In this document: positions 34,163 through 45,612 of the stretch, in pieces
How positions within the stretch are numbered: position 1 is the stretch's first letter
How the letters are laid out: each line of letters begins with the position of its first letter
NCBI RefSeq assembly: GCF_000801105.2
Contig: NC_079516.1
Location: 42,512,908 to 42,576,907 of the forward strand
Length of the DNA stretch: 64,000 nt
Direction: 5' to 3'
Source of the DNA: Raphanus sativus
Taxonomy: Eukaryota > Streptophyta > Magnoliopsida > Brassicales > Brassicaceae
Position numbers and translations under genes: made by a program
Notes under the pieces: model-generated
Told to the model about the DNA's origin: nothing
Databases searched by the model: none
The model's input: the letters and a program-made list of their open reading frames with translations, nothing else

Positions 34163-34706
34163 ATGAGCAATCTAACCGGAGATTCGACTGTTTCATCATC
34201 TCGGAGAGGAAGAGGTAGAGTCGTGGGAGTTCCGAGCCAATGTTGGTGTGGGGTTGCAGTTGTAGAAAAGATTTCGAAATCAGACTTCAATCCGTACCGG
34301 AGATACTATCGTTGTTCTTATGCTGCAACACACAAGGTAATGTGACTGTATTTTGCAATTTTTATATAATTTTTGAATGTCATTGGTATTTAATCTGAGA
34401 AAACTTGTTTTATAGCTTGAAAATGACAATCACATTTTTAAATGGGTGGATGAGGCTCTTCTAAATGAGATAGACAAATTGGGTGCTCAAATAAGGAAAA
34501 TCGAAGAAGCCATGGAAAAGATTGAACATGGTAGAGAGGAAATTGAGAAGATGATGTTTGAGAGTTTGAAAATGAAGTTAGAGAACGAGATTCTTGAGAG
34601 GGTTGAAGATGCTTTGTTGGAATCCAAGGCAAACACGAGGAACATGATGATTTGTGGAGTCATTGGATGTGTGTTGATGATCGGTTTAGTGAAGCTACTA
34701 GGCTAG
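34163..34706 (+). CDS. GRF-type zinc finger, coiled-coil, tail-anchored protein of the MULE
   Basis: Two exons (34163-34336 and 34416-34706) give 154 aa. The N-terminus is basic. A GRF-like zinc motif follows at about residues 25-65 (CWCGVAVV; PYRRYYRCSYA; IFKWVDEA). A coiled coil covers about 68-125, rich in Glu and Lys. A C-terminal membrane helix (MMICGVIGCVLMIGLVKLLG) ends the chain. Similar GRF proteins are common in plant genomes and often lie near transposons. The gene sits wholly inside the MULE, so it is probably an accessory gene of the element, comparable in position to mudrB in maize MuDR but unrelated in visible sequence. Its function is unknown. Confidence 0.85.
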
Positions 34707-35052
34707 GACTCTTGTCTTATGGTGTTCGGATTGTGTCACTTAATATGTGTTTGTTTCTATTATGTTAAGTGTCACTAGACATGAGCTGTGTTTCTTGTAG
34801 TGCTATTGTTGTATTTCTTGTAATGCTATTGTTGGGTTTTTATCATTTGGTATCATTTTCATAGTAAGAAAAAATTGTAAAACATAAACATAATAAGTAG
34901 TTTTTGATTCCATAAACCATAACAAGTAGCTCTATCACATAAGTAGCTCTTTTACATTGCCAAAAATAAAATTGATATAATGCCTAGTAGCTCAACAAAA
35001 TAAAAAAAACGACAAAGCTTAACCCATCCACCATAACACCAACACAAAAATA
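34707..35052. other. Convergent 3' region inside the MULE
   Basis: The GRF gene (plus) and the transposase (minus) end toward each other across 346 bp. TTGTAATGCTATTGTTG-like short repeats occur at 34795-34835. Both 3' UTRs should lie here and could overlap, which would allow antisense transcripts. This is an inference. Confidence 0.5.
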
Positions 35053-37165
35053 TCATTCTTCGGCCTGTGAAGACTCAACCTGAGAAGAGTCACGTTGAGG
35101 AGCCTGCGAAAGTAACATCATACCATAAGAACCATCACAGAGATACAAAAGAGTAAGAACCAAATAATAGACTAACCTGTTGTGCTTTCTTGTGAAATCG
35201 AGAGTTGTGATTGGCTTCACCACATTGACTACAATGCATTGTCCTCTTCAACATTTTGGGTTTCTTCTTTGTTGGAGACTCATTTATTCCTTTCTTCCTC
35301 TTTTTATCGTTCTTTCCGCTCTTTCCGTCTTTGTCACCTTTCTTACGACCAGGTTGTGGTGGCTCCGGAGCATGATGCACTCGTGGTTCTTCTCCAACTG
35401 GCCAAAACCTTGCACCTCTAAGCGGTATTATACCTTCAGCATAAGTCCTCCTCCACGTAGCAGTCTTAAACCAATGACACACATAATCTTGAACCTCAAG
35501 CTTCTTGCTTAAGATGACCCCATACGCATGCTCACAAGGAATGCCTGTGATGTCCCACCTCCTACAAGTACAACTTCTAGTTTCCAAATTGACACGGTGT
35601 GAGCACCCACCAATTCTCGAATCAAATGTGTTATTTGTGCTTCTATGCACCACACACACCGATGCTTTCTCTAACTCTTCTTTTAGGTACTCAATCACAT
35701 AAGGAGTACACAAGCTTTTGTGACCCAATGCTATGACATTTCTCTTTGAAATACGGACCATTGACTGTCGAGCTATCATCTCCAGCATAGGGACATATGG
35801 CATGTCCCTAGCCTTCAGAACTGTGTTGTTCCATGATTCTGTTGAATTATTCTCAACATCTTCACAGTAATTTCCAAGCTTAAAATATGCTCTTGACCAA
35901 GACTTGGGATTTGTCTTCAACACATCTTCATGAACTTCAGAATCATAGTTGAATATCCTGTCCAAGTTCTCCCTATACTCTGGCTCATTGTAGCTCCAAG
36001 CAAGATTCCAAACATGAAGCTTCAAATCTGCTTTTTTCCCATGCTTTCCCTTCAAATTTCCATATATATGCCTCACACACATTCTGTGCTCTATTCCCGG
36101 AAGCTCAGTCTGAACAGCTTTGATCAATCCTTTTTGCCTATCCGAGACCATGATAAATCCTTCACCATTAAGCAGACCCAAATCATATTTTATCTTCTTC
36201 ACAAACCACAACCAATTATCTGTGTTTTCTACTTGCACAATAGCCCAAGCAATAGGATATATTGAATTATCCGCATCTCGACCTAGAGCTACCAGTAACA
36301 TCCCTTTCATCTTCGATTTCAAATGGCATCCATCCACTCCTATAAGCTGTCTACAAGTATCTTTCCAGTTTCTTCTTAGTATGTCAAAACAGACATAAAA
36401 CCTATTGAATAACTGTAAGCCTTTCTCATCAGGCAGACACTCAAGCTCCACAGAAGAGTTGGGATTCGACTCTAGTATCTCCTTAACATAATCATGGAGA
36501 CGCGCAAACTGTTCATCATACTCTCTCTCAATCCATCTCAACGCCTTGTTCCTTGCAGCTTGACACTGAGGTCTAGACACATTGATCTTCCACTTCTCCA
36601 TGATTAGTTCCTCGATCTTCTTTGGCATAAAATATTCCGGCTCTTCTCGAATCTTGTCGACAAACAAGCGTGCAATCACTGGAACTTTTATCATCTCACA
36701 GCAACCATTAGGGACACAACTATGAACATTCTTAAAGACTTTAACTTGCCATTGAAATGTCTTTCCTGTTTTGGAGCAGTAAATCCGCCATGAACATCCA
36801 TCGCCAACACAATTATAGCCAAGCTTATCTTTGTCATACCTGTATTGTTTGAGATTTCTGCTTGTTTTCAGAGCATAATCAAGAACAGCTTCCTTAAAAG
36901 CCAAACCAGTGCTGAAGACTTGCCCTTCAAACAATTTTCCATCGCCTCTGACAATATTGTTACGCTTTCTCACTGTTCTCTGGACTTCTCCTTCCTCATC
37001 ATCATCACTCTCTGTGTCTGGATATACATTGTGACGAATGGGTGATTCGCCCTCGAAGTCAATCACAGATTGCTCAATGTTGTAGTCGTTTCTCTCAGTA
37101 CGGTTTTCTCCGTCAGAATCCTCGTCGTTGAGTGGAGGAACATCTCCCCATTCCGGTAACGCCAT
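35053..37165 (-). CDS. MULE transposase (MudR / MULE / SWIM domains)
   Basis: Exon 1 is 37165-35177 and exon 2 is 35103-35053. Together they give 679 aa. Reading through the 73-bp intron instead gives a 676-aa variant with a different tail. The order is an acidic N-terminus, a MudR-type DNA-binding region (about 78-135, LFEGQVFSTGLAFKEAV), the DDE catalytic core (about 265-400, first Asp in QLIGVDGCHLK, second in VSDRQKGL), a SWIM zinc finger (about 535-565, SCTCRRWDITGIPCEHAYGV), a Lys-rich stretch and a C-terminal zinc knuckle (CSQCGEANHNSRFH). No stop or frameshift interrupts it, so it could be active. The start is set by the first Met, 210 bp inside the right terminal repeat. Confidence 0.93.
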
Positions 37166-37374
37166 GGATGCACAGACTTCTCTCGCCGAATTAGGGTTCT
37201 TCGTAACAAGTCGGGTATTATGGTGGTTTTGCCCTCTTTGGTCGACTTACTGGTTTTAATCGGGTTTATTTTGGTTAATTTTAAGTCTGATTGGCGTTTA
37301 ATGGTTAACACCGTTTTGGTAAACAGTAAACCGTTGTTAATTCTGGTTTATGTGTTAATAGATTTCGATGTATT

Positions 37375-37519
37375 GATATAGGGGTAAATAGATTTCGAAT
37401 TTTCTACCGATGGAGAACCAGATTATTTGAAAGTTTTCTGTGGATATATAGAACGAGGGCTTAACTTTGTGGATAAATGGTGCTATATGAAAGTTCTCAG
37501 GGGGAAATAGATCGTCTCC
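37375..37519 (-). repeat. Right terminal inverted repeat of the MULE
   Basis: This 145-bp inverse partner of 33823-33969 ends in GATCGTCTCC and is followed by the target copy CTCCATCAT at 37520-37528. It lies about 210 bp upstream of the transposase start and probably contributes its promoter. Confidence 0.93.
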
Positions 37520-37529
37520 CTCCATCATT

Positions 37530-39009
37530 GAAGATAATCTAAGAATTATAATTACTTGGAAACAAATAGTAGAGCCCAGAGCTCATCGAAAAAATGTCCA
37601 TGCTATTGTGTCCATCGAAAACCTCTCACAAATTTTAAAGTCAGTGAACAGGTGCAAAGTTATGTTCACTTTCATATTTATCATATATATGAACGGTCTA
37701 TTTTGAAGGACCATCGGACCATTTTGGCTTGTTATCTGTTGCGCTGCATTGCTTTCACTTGACACTTAATCAACTTGTGCTTTTTATTAAAATGTGGGAA
37801 TACGGAGTGCTTACACACTAGTATATTATGATATTTGGAATTCATCTATGAGTTCACATTTACTTGCGGATAAATGTTTTTTTTTTCAAATTAACAAATA
37901 AAAAGGAAGTAGACAACGCTTATTTTCGCTTGTTCTTGTAAGACATGAATTTAGTTATTATAAATTGGCGATTTTTTTTCGAGAGAAGAGAAATGTTGAG
38001 TGAAATTAAGATCGTTCAAAGAAACCCATCAAACCTAACGTAAAAACTATGCTCTTATTTTCTTAGCTCAATGGTAAACACATATAGAGAAATAGTATAC
38101 ATACTTTTAAAGATCAAACGTTCAAAATTATAAATTTATACTGTAGTTTTTCGGGTTCATTTATAAAATAAATACATAAAATAATTAAAAGTAAGAGATA
38201 TTTAAAAGATTTCCATATGAAAACATTTCGAATACTGGTTAAATCCTAAAATTCTACATGTTACTCAACTAATAATTCATTTTTTATTTTTAATCAAAAT
38301 TCAATTTTATAATTAAAATATTTTATTTTTTAAAAAACTCATATAGTTTCTCACTTTTAATAATGCCCTTAGTCCTTGAAAATAGTTAGTAAAAATTGAA
38401 GTATTTTCACTTTATATAACCGAAAATCTGCAATGATTTAGTATAAGGAACAGTGAAAGAGCACATCGCCTTGGTGGTAAATGACAATGTTTGCACAATA
38501 ATAAGAGAGATCAGAAATGACTGAGAAAGGACTAAGAGAAAATGGGAATTGTGGGTTAAAGTCCCAACAAACTTCCTTTGTGCATCTCTTCTTTATTTTT
38601 TTCCATTTTCTTTATTGGTGCGTTTATGTGGTATATATGCTTCTCTTCAGTTTATGTGGTGGTTGAATCTTTGCATCATCGGACATGGATACGATTACTG
38701 AACTATTGTTGTTGTTTTTAATATTATTTTGGATTGTTTTTGCCTACTTTTGAAAATCCTAGCAAATATGTGACAAAAATATCTGCTATAACTTCACTGT
38801 TGAACATAAATCTTGGTCGAAAAGTACGAGAACTGTGATGTTAAAAAAAAGAGAACTGTGATATCCATTAAAATATGGAGTCTTTGCCACAACATGCTTA
38901 GTTTAACACTTGTTTAGTTTCCGAAAACTATGGTAAATAACAGAAACATCAAGTTTACTTAAATAATGGAAATAGTTCTCTAACTACGCTTTTTCCTAAC
39001 AAACAAATG

Positions 39010-39078
<69 letters not shown>

Positions 39079-39345
39079 ATACGATAAATTTATTAACGAT
39101 TTTTATTTTATTTTTGGCAAACGTCACAGACAAACACAAGACTATAAAAAAATCGAAAGCTAAAATTTACCAAGTATTGCCAAGTAATGTCAAAAATATA
39201 AAACAAAAATTCTAACAAACATGTTTTATGTACCATTTTAGTATTCTTCCAAAATATTTTACCGATTGATTGTTTAGGAACACAAAAAGCATCAATCGAC
39301 CAGCTGCACAGTTTCTATAAAAACACATAACTACAAGAATACACT
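37530..39345. other. AT-rich intergenic DNA with an ATT microsatellite
   Basis: No gene is supported. A run of ATT/TTA triplets of about 66 bp lies at 39011-39076, broken once by a G. The rest is AT-rich and shows no termini that I recognise. Confidence 0.5.
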
Positions 39346-39351
39346 GAGCTT

Positions 39352-40050
39352 CACTACAAAAACATATTCTTATGAGGGCGAACTTCTTTGTTAATTCGTC
39401 GTAATATGAATGGAAATATGTTTCGTTGTTAAACATGTAACGGATGTTTTGTCGTAAAAAACACGTAAAATTTATGAGAAAATCATTTAACATGTTTGTG
39501 AATAGCTTCATCGTAATCGACTTGTTATATTTTATTGTAAAGTACTCTTAAAATTTCGATGTAACCTCCATATAATATTTACGAGGACTTTACATGTGAA
39601 GTGATGTAAAGAACTCATAAACTTTACAAGTCATTCCTTGTAAATTTCTTATAAAGTTTACATAGAATTTAGAATGTTTCTTATATATAAATATATAATT
39701 ATTATTTAAAATTTTATGAAATATTCAAAATTTAAAATATTTTAAATATAAAAACGAAACATTTTTTTAAAACTATATATATATATCATAAAATAATATT
39801 TAAATTTGTAATACAAAACGAAACAAATTAAAAAAAAAACTACGGGAGCACAATATCCTCGAAGTAGTCGGTGGCAGCGCTCGGCTCTGCAGTCTCAAAC
39901 AGTCGATTTGGGATCCCGTTGTTGCATCCCGAGAACCGCTTGTATGGCATCCAACTCTCTCCGCAAGTTCGGGTTTCCCACCGCCATCATATCCAGTAGA
40001 TCTTCAAGAGACTCCAAACAAATCTGCTGAAAATCGAACCTGCATCCGAG
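39352..40050. mobile_element. Possible CACTA-type transposon remnant
   Basis: CACTACAAAAACATA at 39352 resembles the CACTACAA... terminus of plant En/Spm elements. It is followed by repeated CGTCGTAA / TCGTTGTTAA / TCGTAATCG-type subterminal motifs to about 39560. A reverse-strand stretch at 39840-40020 translates partly to DLLDMMAVGNPNLRRELDAI, which could be a fragment of a transposon protein. No opposite terminus was found, so this is tentative. Confidence 0.35.
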
Positions 40051-40323
40051 AAGTCTATTCGTCCCGTCACGAAGAATACGAAGATGTCTCTGGATTTTCT
40101 CATATGAACAGCGCAGGCATCAATACTATAAACTAGAATATAACCATACCTCTAACAAGCTCTGGACATATAGTCTACAGTATAGCGTAGTGGACGACGT
40201 TGCAGCTAAACCTGCACAAATTCGAAAAGACAAAACCTTAATTCTAGAGCGTTAGCAGATCCTCGGACCACTTAGTAGAACTGTGATGGTAAGCTGCCAA
40301 AACGCAAAAAAAATTCGCAATAA

Positions 40324-40552
40324 GAGCATCTCTAACTCCACTCTATTTTTTCCTCCAAAATGGAGTAAAAATAAATATGGAGTAAGGATTGCTCCAACCC
40401 AACTTCATATCTCACTTCATAATAGTGTTTACTCCATAAATGGAGTAATCTAATTTTTGTTTGTTCATCACTCCATTATAGAGTGGAAAATGGAGTAGGA
40501 TTTGAGTATTTTTACTCAATTTTCACTTTTCCTCTATTTTAGAGGAATGATC
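40324..40552. mobile_element. Harbinger/Tourist-like MITE, 229 bp
   Basis: The left tip is GAGCATCTCTAACTCCACTC and the right tip reversed is GATCATTCCTCTAAAATAGA. TAA lies on each side (40321-40323 and 40553-40555). The interior repeats AATGGAGTA and its inverse ACTCCATTA. Its tips resemble those of the MITE at 30816. Confidence 0.7.
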
Positions 40553-40559
40553 TAACATT

Positions 40560-41015
40560 CCCTAGACTTATAGTCGACTTAAAAAGAATATCCACAAGGC
40601 AATAATTTTTCTTTATTTGTTGCTACTCAAATGCATAAATACATATTATAACCATAGCCAGGCGAACTTGGAGAAGTTTGGTGAAACACATGAGCACGTG
40701 ATACCAAGAACACAGCCAGACATGACTGAGAGTTTATGAGACAACAATCATTTCCATAAAACATGACTCTGTTTTAAATTGTAACAAGGGTGTGTGGGAT
40801 TGACAAGCGCATGGGTAGATGATAGCAAAAGCAAATTAAAACTTCAATAGTGTTCATTATATCATCGTGACACGAGGTACACTCTCCACAATAATGGCCT
40901 AATGGGTAAACATATTAGAACAAATAATCTATAACGAAAATTAAAGGATAAAGTTGTTGTCATCTGAAAAACAAAACCATAACAGAATGTCTCAAGTATC
41001 CAAAGTATGATGTAT
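40560..41015. other. Intergenic DNA, no gene
   Basis: Nothing recognised. It lies between the MITE and the 3' end of the F-box pseudogene. Confidence 0.4.
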
Positions 41016-41019
41016 AACT

Positions 41020-41948
41020 TACCGTTCAACCCGGAGAGCGACCACTGGAGATGTTCTGATGATCGTCACACGGTTCTTTCTTAAAGATCTCCAACAATTG
41101 AAATTATCCTCCGGTCTTCCTGTATGTTACTCCATATTTGTAGGCGTGTGTTACATAGCCAGGCTCATTGGTGAACACAATTGAGTCCCCACTCACACCA
41201 CATCCATCAGGAAGCTCCTTAGCCGAGCAGGAGACGTTTCCAAAGTGCCCAATAAACAAAAACACGGCCTCCTAACTCGCTGAACTCGGCCCAGTTACCA
41301 GCCTCCTCATTTAACCTTGCATGACGCATTTGAGACATTCTTAAGCCACGTCCAACTCATTTCCGCACTTCTTAGCACCAACAAAACTCTATTGTAGTTG
41401 AGGAGCACTATGAATTCTCCTTCTCCACTTCCCTCCTTGTTTAGCGGAAGAAAAGCCACACCTCTGTATTCTTTAGGATTGCAACCGATCATTCTGTACT
41501 GATGGCCTAGCGCGGGAAGGTCTGGGAGTCGACCATATTCATCAAAGTTGGATCAGATCCTGGGATCTCCATTTTCACAGAGCACTGAAGAGGAAATGGA
41601 AGCTCTATATGACCATCTGACTCATCTCGTCCTATTCCTCCTAGAAAATACTTGCAAGGCGAGACAGGAGGAGTTGGGACTCTAAAGAGGAACAAAGGGA
41701 CCTTCTCGAGGGTGCACAATCTTGGCTCTCGTAAGGAAACTCGGCGAATGAGGAAAGAGAGTAAGTTGGACTTAAGAGGCAAGCAGGATAGGGAAATGTG
41801 GAGCGCCACGAGCTGCAAACAGAGCGGCATGAATAGCATCAAAACAGTCCTCCACATTTTTGGAGACAATCTCAAGTAGCTCTTCAGTCAGATGAGACCA
41901 CCAGTCTGGCATGTGAAGTGTGTGTTCTTTGATTGCAGGATGTGCCAT
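41020..41948 (-). pseudogene. F-box/DUF295 gene relic
   Basis: This is the same family as the intact gene at 43100-44380. From ATG 41948 the F-box reads DWWSHLTEELLEIVSKNVED. The frame is then lost. DUF295 blocks follow in other frames: CTLEKVPLFLFRVPTPPVSP (about 41700) and YRGVAFLPLNKEGSGEGEF (about 41430). The tail near 41030-41110 matches the VVALRVE end of the intact copy. Several frameshifts make it non-functional. It is a tandem duplicate of its neighbour. Confidence 0.82.
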
Positions 41949-41949
41949 T

Positions 41950-43095
41950 TTTGCTGATGGAGAAACCTGCGAAAAATAATATAATTTCTATGAGTTAACT
42001 TTTAGGTAAATCAATCCTTAGAGATAACTTGTATGTAGACAACTGATCTGAATAATATAATGTAAGAAGATGACTAGACAGAATAATATATGTCTTGAAA
42101 AGTCTAGAACTGATCTGAATATGTTAGATGAGTAACAACTAATAAATAATGTTGCCATAACACAGAATCTCAAGTATGATCGTTGGTTTGCTAGTTATAA
42201 GGTTGTCTCAGTTAAAGTTGAAATTGTGGCTGGGTGTAGAATGTAGTAGATGCGTCAGAAGAGAAGCTGGCCATGTCATGACCGACTTGGATATCATGAA
42301 CTCAACAGAACTGAAAAGGAAACAGACGATAAGTGAAGTAGTCGCATGCTAATGTACAGTCTTTCAAGCTTGTAGCCATGAAATGTGGCTTTCTGCATCT
42401 GCTGCAGTTCTTTGGTCCAACAAATGACTTTTGCACCACAAACTAAATTATACCTAGCAGAAAAACTAGAATACAGAATGATCTAGCTATCAGCATCATC
42501 GGAAATCTGAAAGAGAATTCACTAACGAAATTGTTATGTAGGCTACCTTTTTCCTCCATATTCTTATATTCATTATTCGTCTTGGTACAATTGCACCGTC
42601 AACCAATCATCTTTCCATTTACCAACAGTACGTAGCCTTCTTCCAAAAATGCAGTAACAAGAACTATAAACAAGAAGAAGGTCCTAGGTTGAGTGTAGAG
42701 AGTCTGAGAAGGAGAAAATTAAGAGAAAGATGAAAGCTCCATGGATCATAAGTTCATAACTCCTCCTTTAGTCTTTAGTTATATAATGGATGGCGCAGGT
42801 AACACTCTCCAAATAAATTTTTCATTCATCAACAAGATTCTTGGGAACTTTTGAGATCATGTTTACACAATATTAATATCTCTAAACGCCTGAGTTATGA
42901 TCAGCAGGTCCAGTCCAAACAAGCAGGGAGTAAACTACTTAAATCTTGAAAGCTTTGTACACAAAGTACTGTCTGATACACCAAACTCGAATCCTTTACA
43001 TTCTCAACTTCCACATGTTTCAACAAACTCTATGATCTAGTTTTTCAGCTAATAATAACACCAGAGATCACAAAAAATGCATGCAAACGGATGTG
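41950..43095. other. Spacer between the F-box relic and the intact F-box gene
   Basis: No coding region is supported. It must contain the 3' UTR of the intact gene and the former promoter of the relic. Confidence 0.4.
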
Positions 43096-43099
43096 TCTG

Positions 43100-44380
43100 T
43101 CAAGTACCCAAAGTAGGAGTCACGAGGGGTTGACGCTCAACCCGGAGGGCCACCACGGGAGAATGGCTGAGGATTGACACACGATACTCTCTTGACAATC
43201 TCCAAACACCGGGGACGCCGTCTCCTCCTCCTCCACTATACTTAAAGGCGAATGTCACACCGCCTAGCTCATTGGTGTACAAAATCGAGTCCCCACTCAC
43301 ACCGCAACCATCAGGAAGCTCCTCACCCGAGCAGCAGACATTCCCAAAGCGTCCAATAAACAAAACACGCCCTCCCAAATCACTAACCGTAACCCACTTC
43401 CCAGCTTTCTCGTCAAGCCTACTCACTCTACACTTGAACAGATTAAAATCAATCACAGTCGGCTCAGGAAACGGGTAGAACTTCACCACGAGAAACAGCT
43501 CGTCATCATCACCATCACCATCACCGGACCGAACAAAGTTATTGAAGGGCGGCTGCTCCAGAGGCGGGGAGGGGAAGAGGGGAGTGACTTCAAACGAATA
43601 AGGATCAAAAACGCAAACGCCCGCGGTGACAAACGCCGCGTAAAACCTGTCTCGAAACGCGACCACTTCGTAGAACGTATCGTCCGAGAACCGCTCCAGC
43701 CCGACCCACCTCCTCTCATCGTCGCTTCGAAAGATATAAAGAAGCTCAGTGTGGTTGAGGAGGGCAATAAAGTCTTTTCCTTCTCCTTTTCCTTTGTTTA
43801 GAGGAAGAACAGCGACGCCTCTGTAGTTCGACGTCCGATCTCGAGGATTGAAACCAACCACTCTGTAGTGGTGCCCTAGAGGGATGATCTGAAGGTTGAG
43901 AACGTTCGTCACGCTCAGCACGGTTTCGTGGACCTTCACTTTCAACGAGCAGTGCTGAGATGGAGATGGATGATCGTGATTTCGGACTAGTCCTCCTAGA
44001 AAGTAGAGAGAAGGCAGGACGGGGCGAGTTTTGGCTCGGAAGAGGAAGACGGGGACCTTCTCGAGGGTGCAGAACTCGTCGTCGTCGCTCTCGTAAGGAA
44101 GGTCGGCGAAGGAAGGGAGAGAGGTGTAAGACGGGCGTGTTAGCTGACGATCGGGGAAGGGGACGGATGATCGCCACGTGGTGCAGACGGAGCGAGCGTG
44201 GAGGACGTCGAAGCAGTTGTGTAGATTCTTGGAGATTACGTCGAGAAGCTCTCCGGGGAGGAGAGACCAGTCTGGTATCGTCGTCGTCGTCATCGATGAT
44301 GGCTTCTTTTTCGTTGCAGGCTCTGGCATGTTTTGCTGGTGAAGACGGAAACGAATCCGGAACCCTAAATCGATCGGCAC
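43100..44380 (-). CDS. F-box protein with DUF295 (SKIP23-like family)
   Basis: The single-exon frame is 426 aa. The F-box is near residues 37-77 (LLPGELLDVISKNLHNCFDV; VCTTWRSSVPFP). DUF295 covers the C-terminal half (YRGVAVLPLNKG, FIALLNHTELLYIFR, GGRVLFIGRFGNVCCSGEEL). F-box proteins serve as substrate receptors of SCF ubiquitin ligases. The substrate is unknown. The upstream Met1 may lie in the leader. Met18 (MPEPATKKK) or a later Met is an equally good start, because the F-box follows closely. No intron or break is seen. The opposite strand has a long open frame that is only GC-rich shadow. Confidence 0.88.
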   Translation of the reverse strand: MPIDLGFRIRFRLHQQNMPEPATKKKPSSMTTTTIPDWSLLPGELLDVISKNLHNCFDVLHARSVCTTWRSSVPFPDRQLTRPSYTSLPSFADLPYESDDDEFCTLEKVPVFLFRAKTRPVLPSLYFLGGLVRNHDHPSPSQHCSLKVKVHETVLSVTNVLNLQIIPLGHHYRVVGFNPRDRTSNYRGVAVLPLNKGKGEGKDFIALLNHTELLYIFRSDDERRWVGLERFSDDTFYEVVAFRDRFYAAFVTAGVCVFDPYSFEVTPLFPSPPLEQPPFNNFVRSGDGDGDDDELFLVVKFYPFPEPTVIDFNLFKCRVSRLDEKAGKWVTVSDLGGRVLFIGRFGNVCCSGEELPDGCGVSGDSILYTNELGGVTFAFKYSGGGGDGVPGVWRLSREYRVSILSHSPVVALRVERQPLVTPTLGT

Positions 44381-44534
44381 CCGATGTTAGACGTCGCCGC
44401 GTCTCCGTTTTTTTTTTTTTCCCTTTTGTTTTGTATGTTGAGCGATTCGATAAGGTGATTGATTCACAAGTTCAACTAAAACCGACAATGGGTTATGGAC
44501 TTATGAATACAAGCCCATTAACACATTCTTAAAA

Positions 44535-45610
44535 AAATATATTTCTTTTTCTCTGTTAAAACATTATAGAATGATTATTTAAGTACAATTGATATTAAAC
44601 TACATTATCAAATATGTAAGCATCAATTTTATGCAACAATCTTTTTATTAACTTTTAACGATTGAGAGTTATAATATGTTGTATAATTTTAATAAAATAA
44701 ATGTATTTTTATTAAAAAATAAAATTTTTATATGAACATCAATTAAAATATACTTTTTTATTAAGCCAAAACTTTATAAACAATGATGTTGCATTTTGAA
44801 AATTTGAACTAAAATCTTGTGTGATTTTAAATTTATTTAATTAGATTAACACTCTGAAATTAATTTATAATAATATGTATTACTTTTTCTCATAAAAACA
44901 AAATATTTCAAACACATAAATCACATTTCTCATAACTATAAATTCCGGTTTTTGTAAAAATTTTTTTTTTAAAAATTATCCTGTGTAAACTAAAGAAAAA
45001 TCGAAAGAACTGGAGAGAAATTGTTGATTCATTTGGCATTTTGTGCTTTGTAATGGTTCATTGAGATTTATTTGTCTTTTTCTTTTTAGGAATAAAGTCA
45101 TACACTAGATGTCCGGGAACGTGATACTGCCAAAAGTGTTCACATATTCTACTTTTTCTGGTGATTCTTGTTTGTAGTTAAGAAAACAATGTTTCAAGAT
45201 AAATTACATCTACATTTTTTGGCAAAAGAAATTACATATGTATTAACAAACAAAAACACACAATTGTCTATAAAGTGTGTGTTGCATTTACATTTAAAAA
45301 CGAACCATCGATGTCTTATTCTTTATTTCTCAACTAACTTGCTACTACCAAAAACATTTAATATTTAAGTAACAATTTTTTTTGACCAAATTAAGTAACA
45401 AACTTGAAGAAATGATTCATGATCTGAAAATGTAGCCAATACAATTAATATATGATTCAATATCTTGAGCACTTCAATTGTTGCTAAAAAAAAACTAACA
45501 CTTCTAGTGTTGTTTAAATTGGCTACATAGTCAAATTAAGTTAGTTTGAATTTTTATCCAGATAACTCATTAACAGAAATGAATACATCTAAACGTTTCT
45601 TTTAAAACAG
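44535..45610. other. AT-rich intergenic DNA, no gene
   Basis: Nothing recognised beyond poly-A/T runs. It is upstream of the F-box gene. Confidence 0.4.
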
Positions 45611-45612
45611 AA

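Larger units (their letters stand above)
33823..37519. mobile_element. Complete two-gene Mutator-like element (MULE)
   Basis: The terminal inverted repeats lie at 33823-33969 and 37375-37519. They differ only by about one base inside and a small indel at the tip (GGGAAGACGATC against GGAGACGATC). The flanks CTCCATCAT (33814-33822 and 37520-37528) are the 9-bp target duplication (8 bp if the last G belongs to the element). Inside are a GRF zinc-finger gene (plus) and a full-length transposase (minus), which converge. High repeat identity and open frames suggest recent activity. Confidence 0.93.

Noticed and set aside
35180..36398. Several plus-strand open frames opposite the transposase
   Set aside because: They are shadows of the 679-aa transposase and have no recognisable domains.
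39011..39076. Regular ATT array as a CRISPR-like repeat
   Set aside because: It is a simple trinucleotide microsatellite with no spacers, in plant nuclear DNA.
43960..44532. 190-aa plus-strand open frame opposite the F-box gene
   Set aside because: It is antisense to a well-supported F-box gene, is Arg/Gly/Ser-rich as expected of GC-rich shadow, and has no domain.
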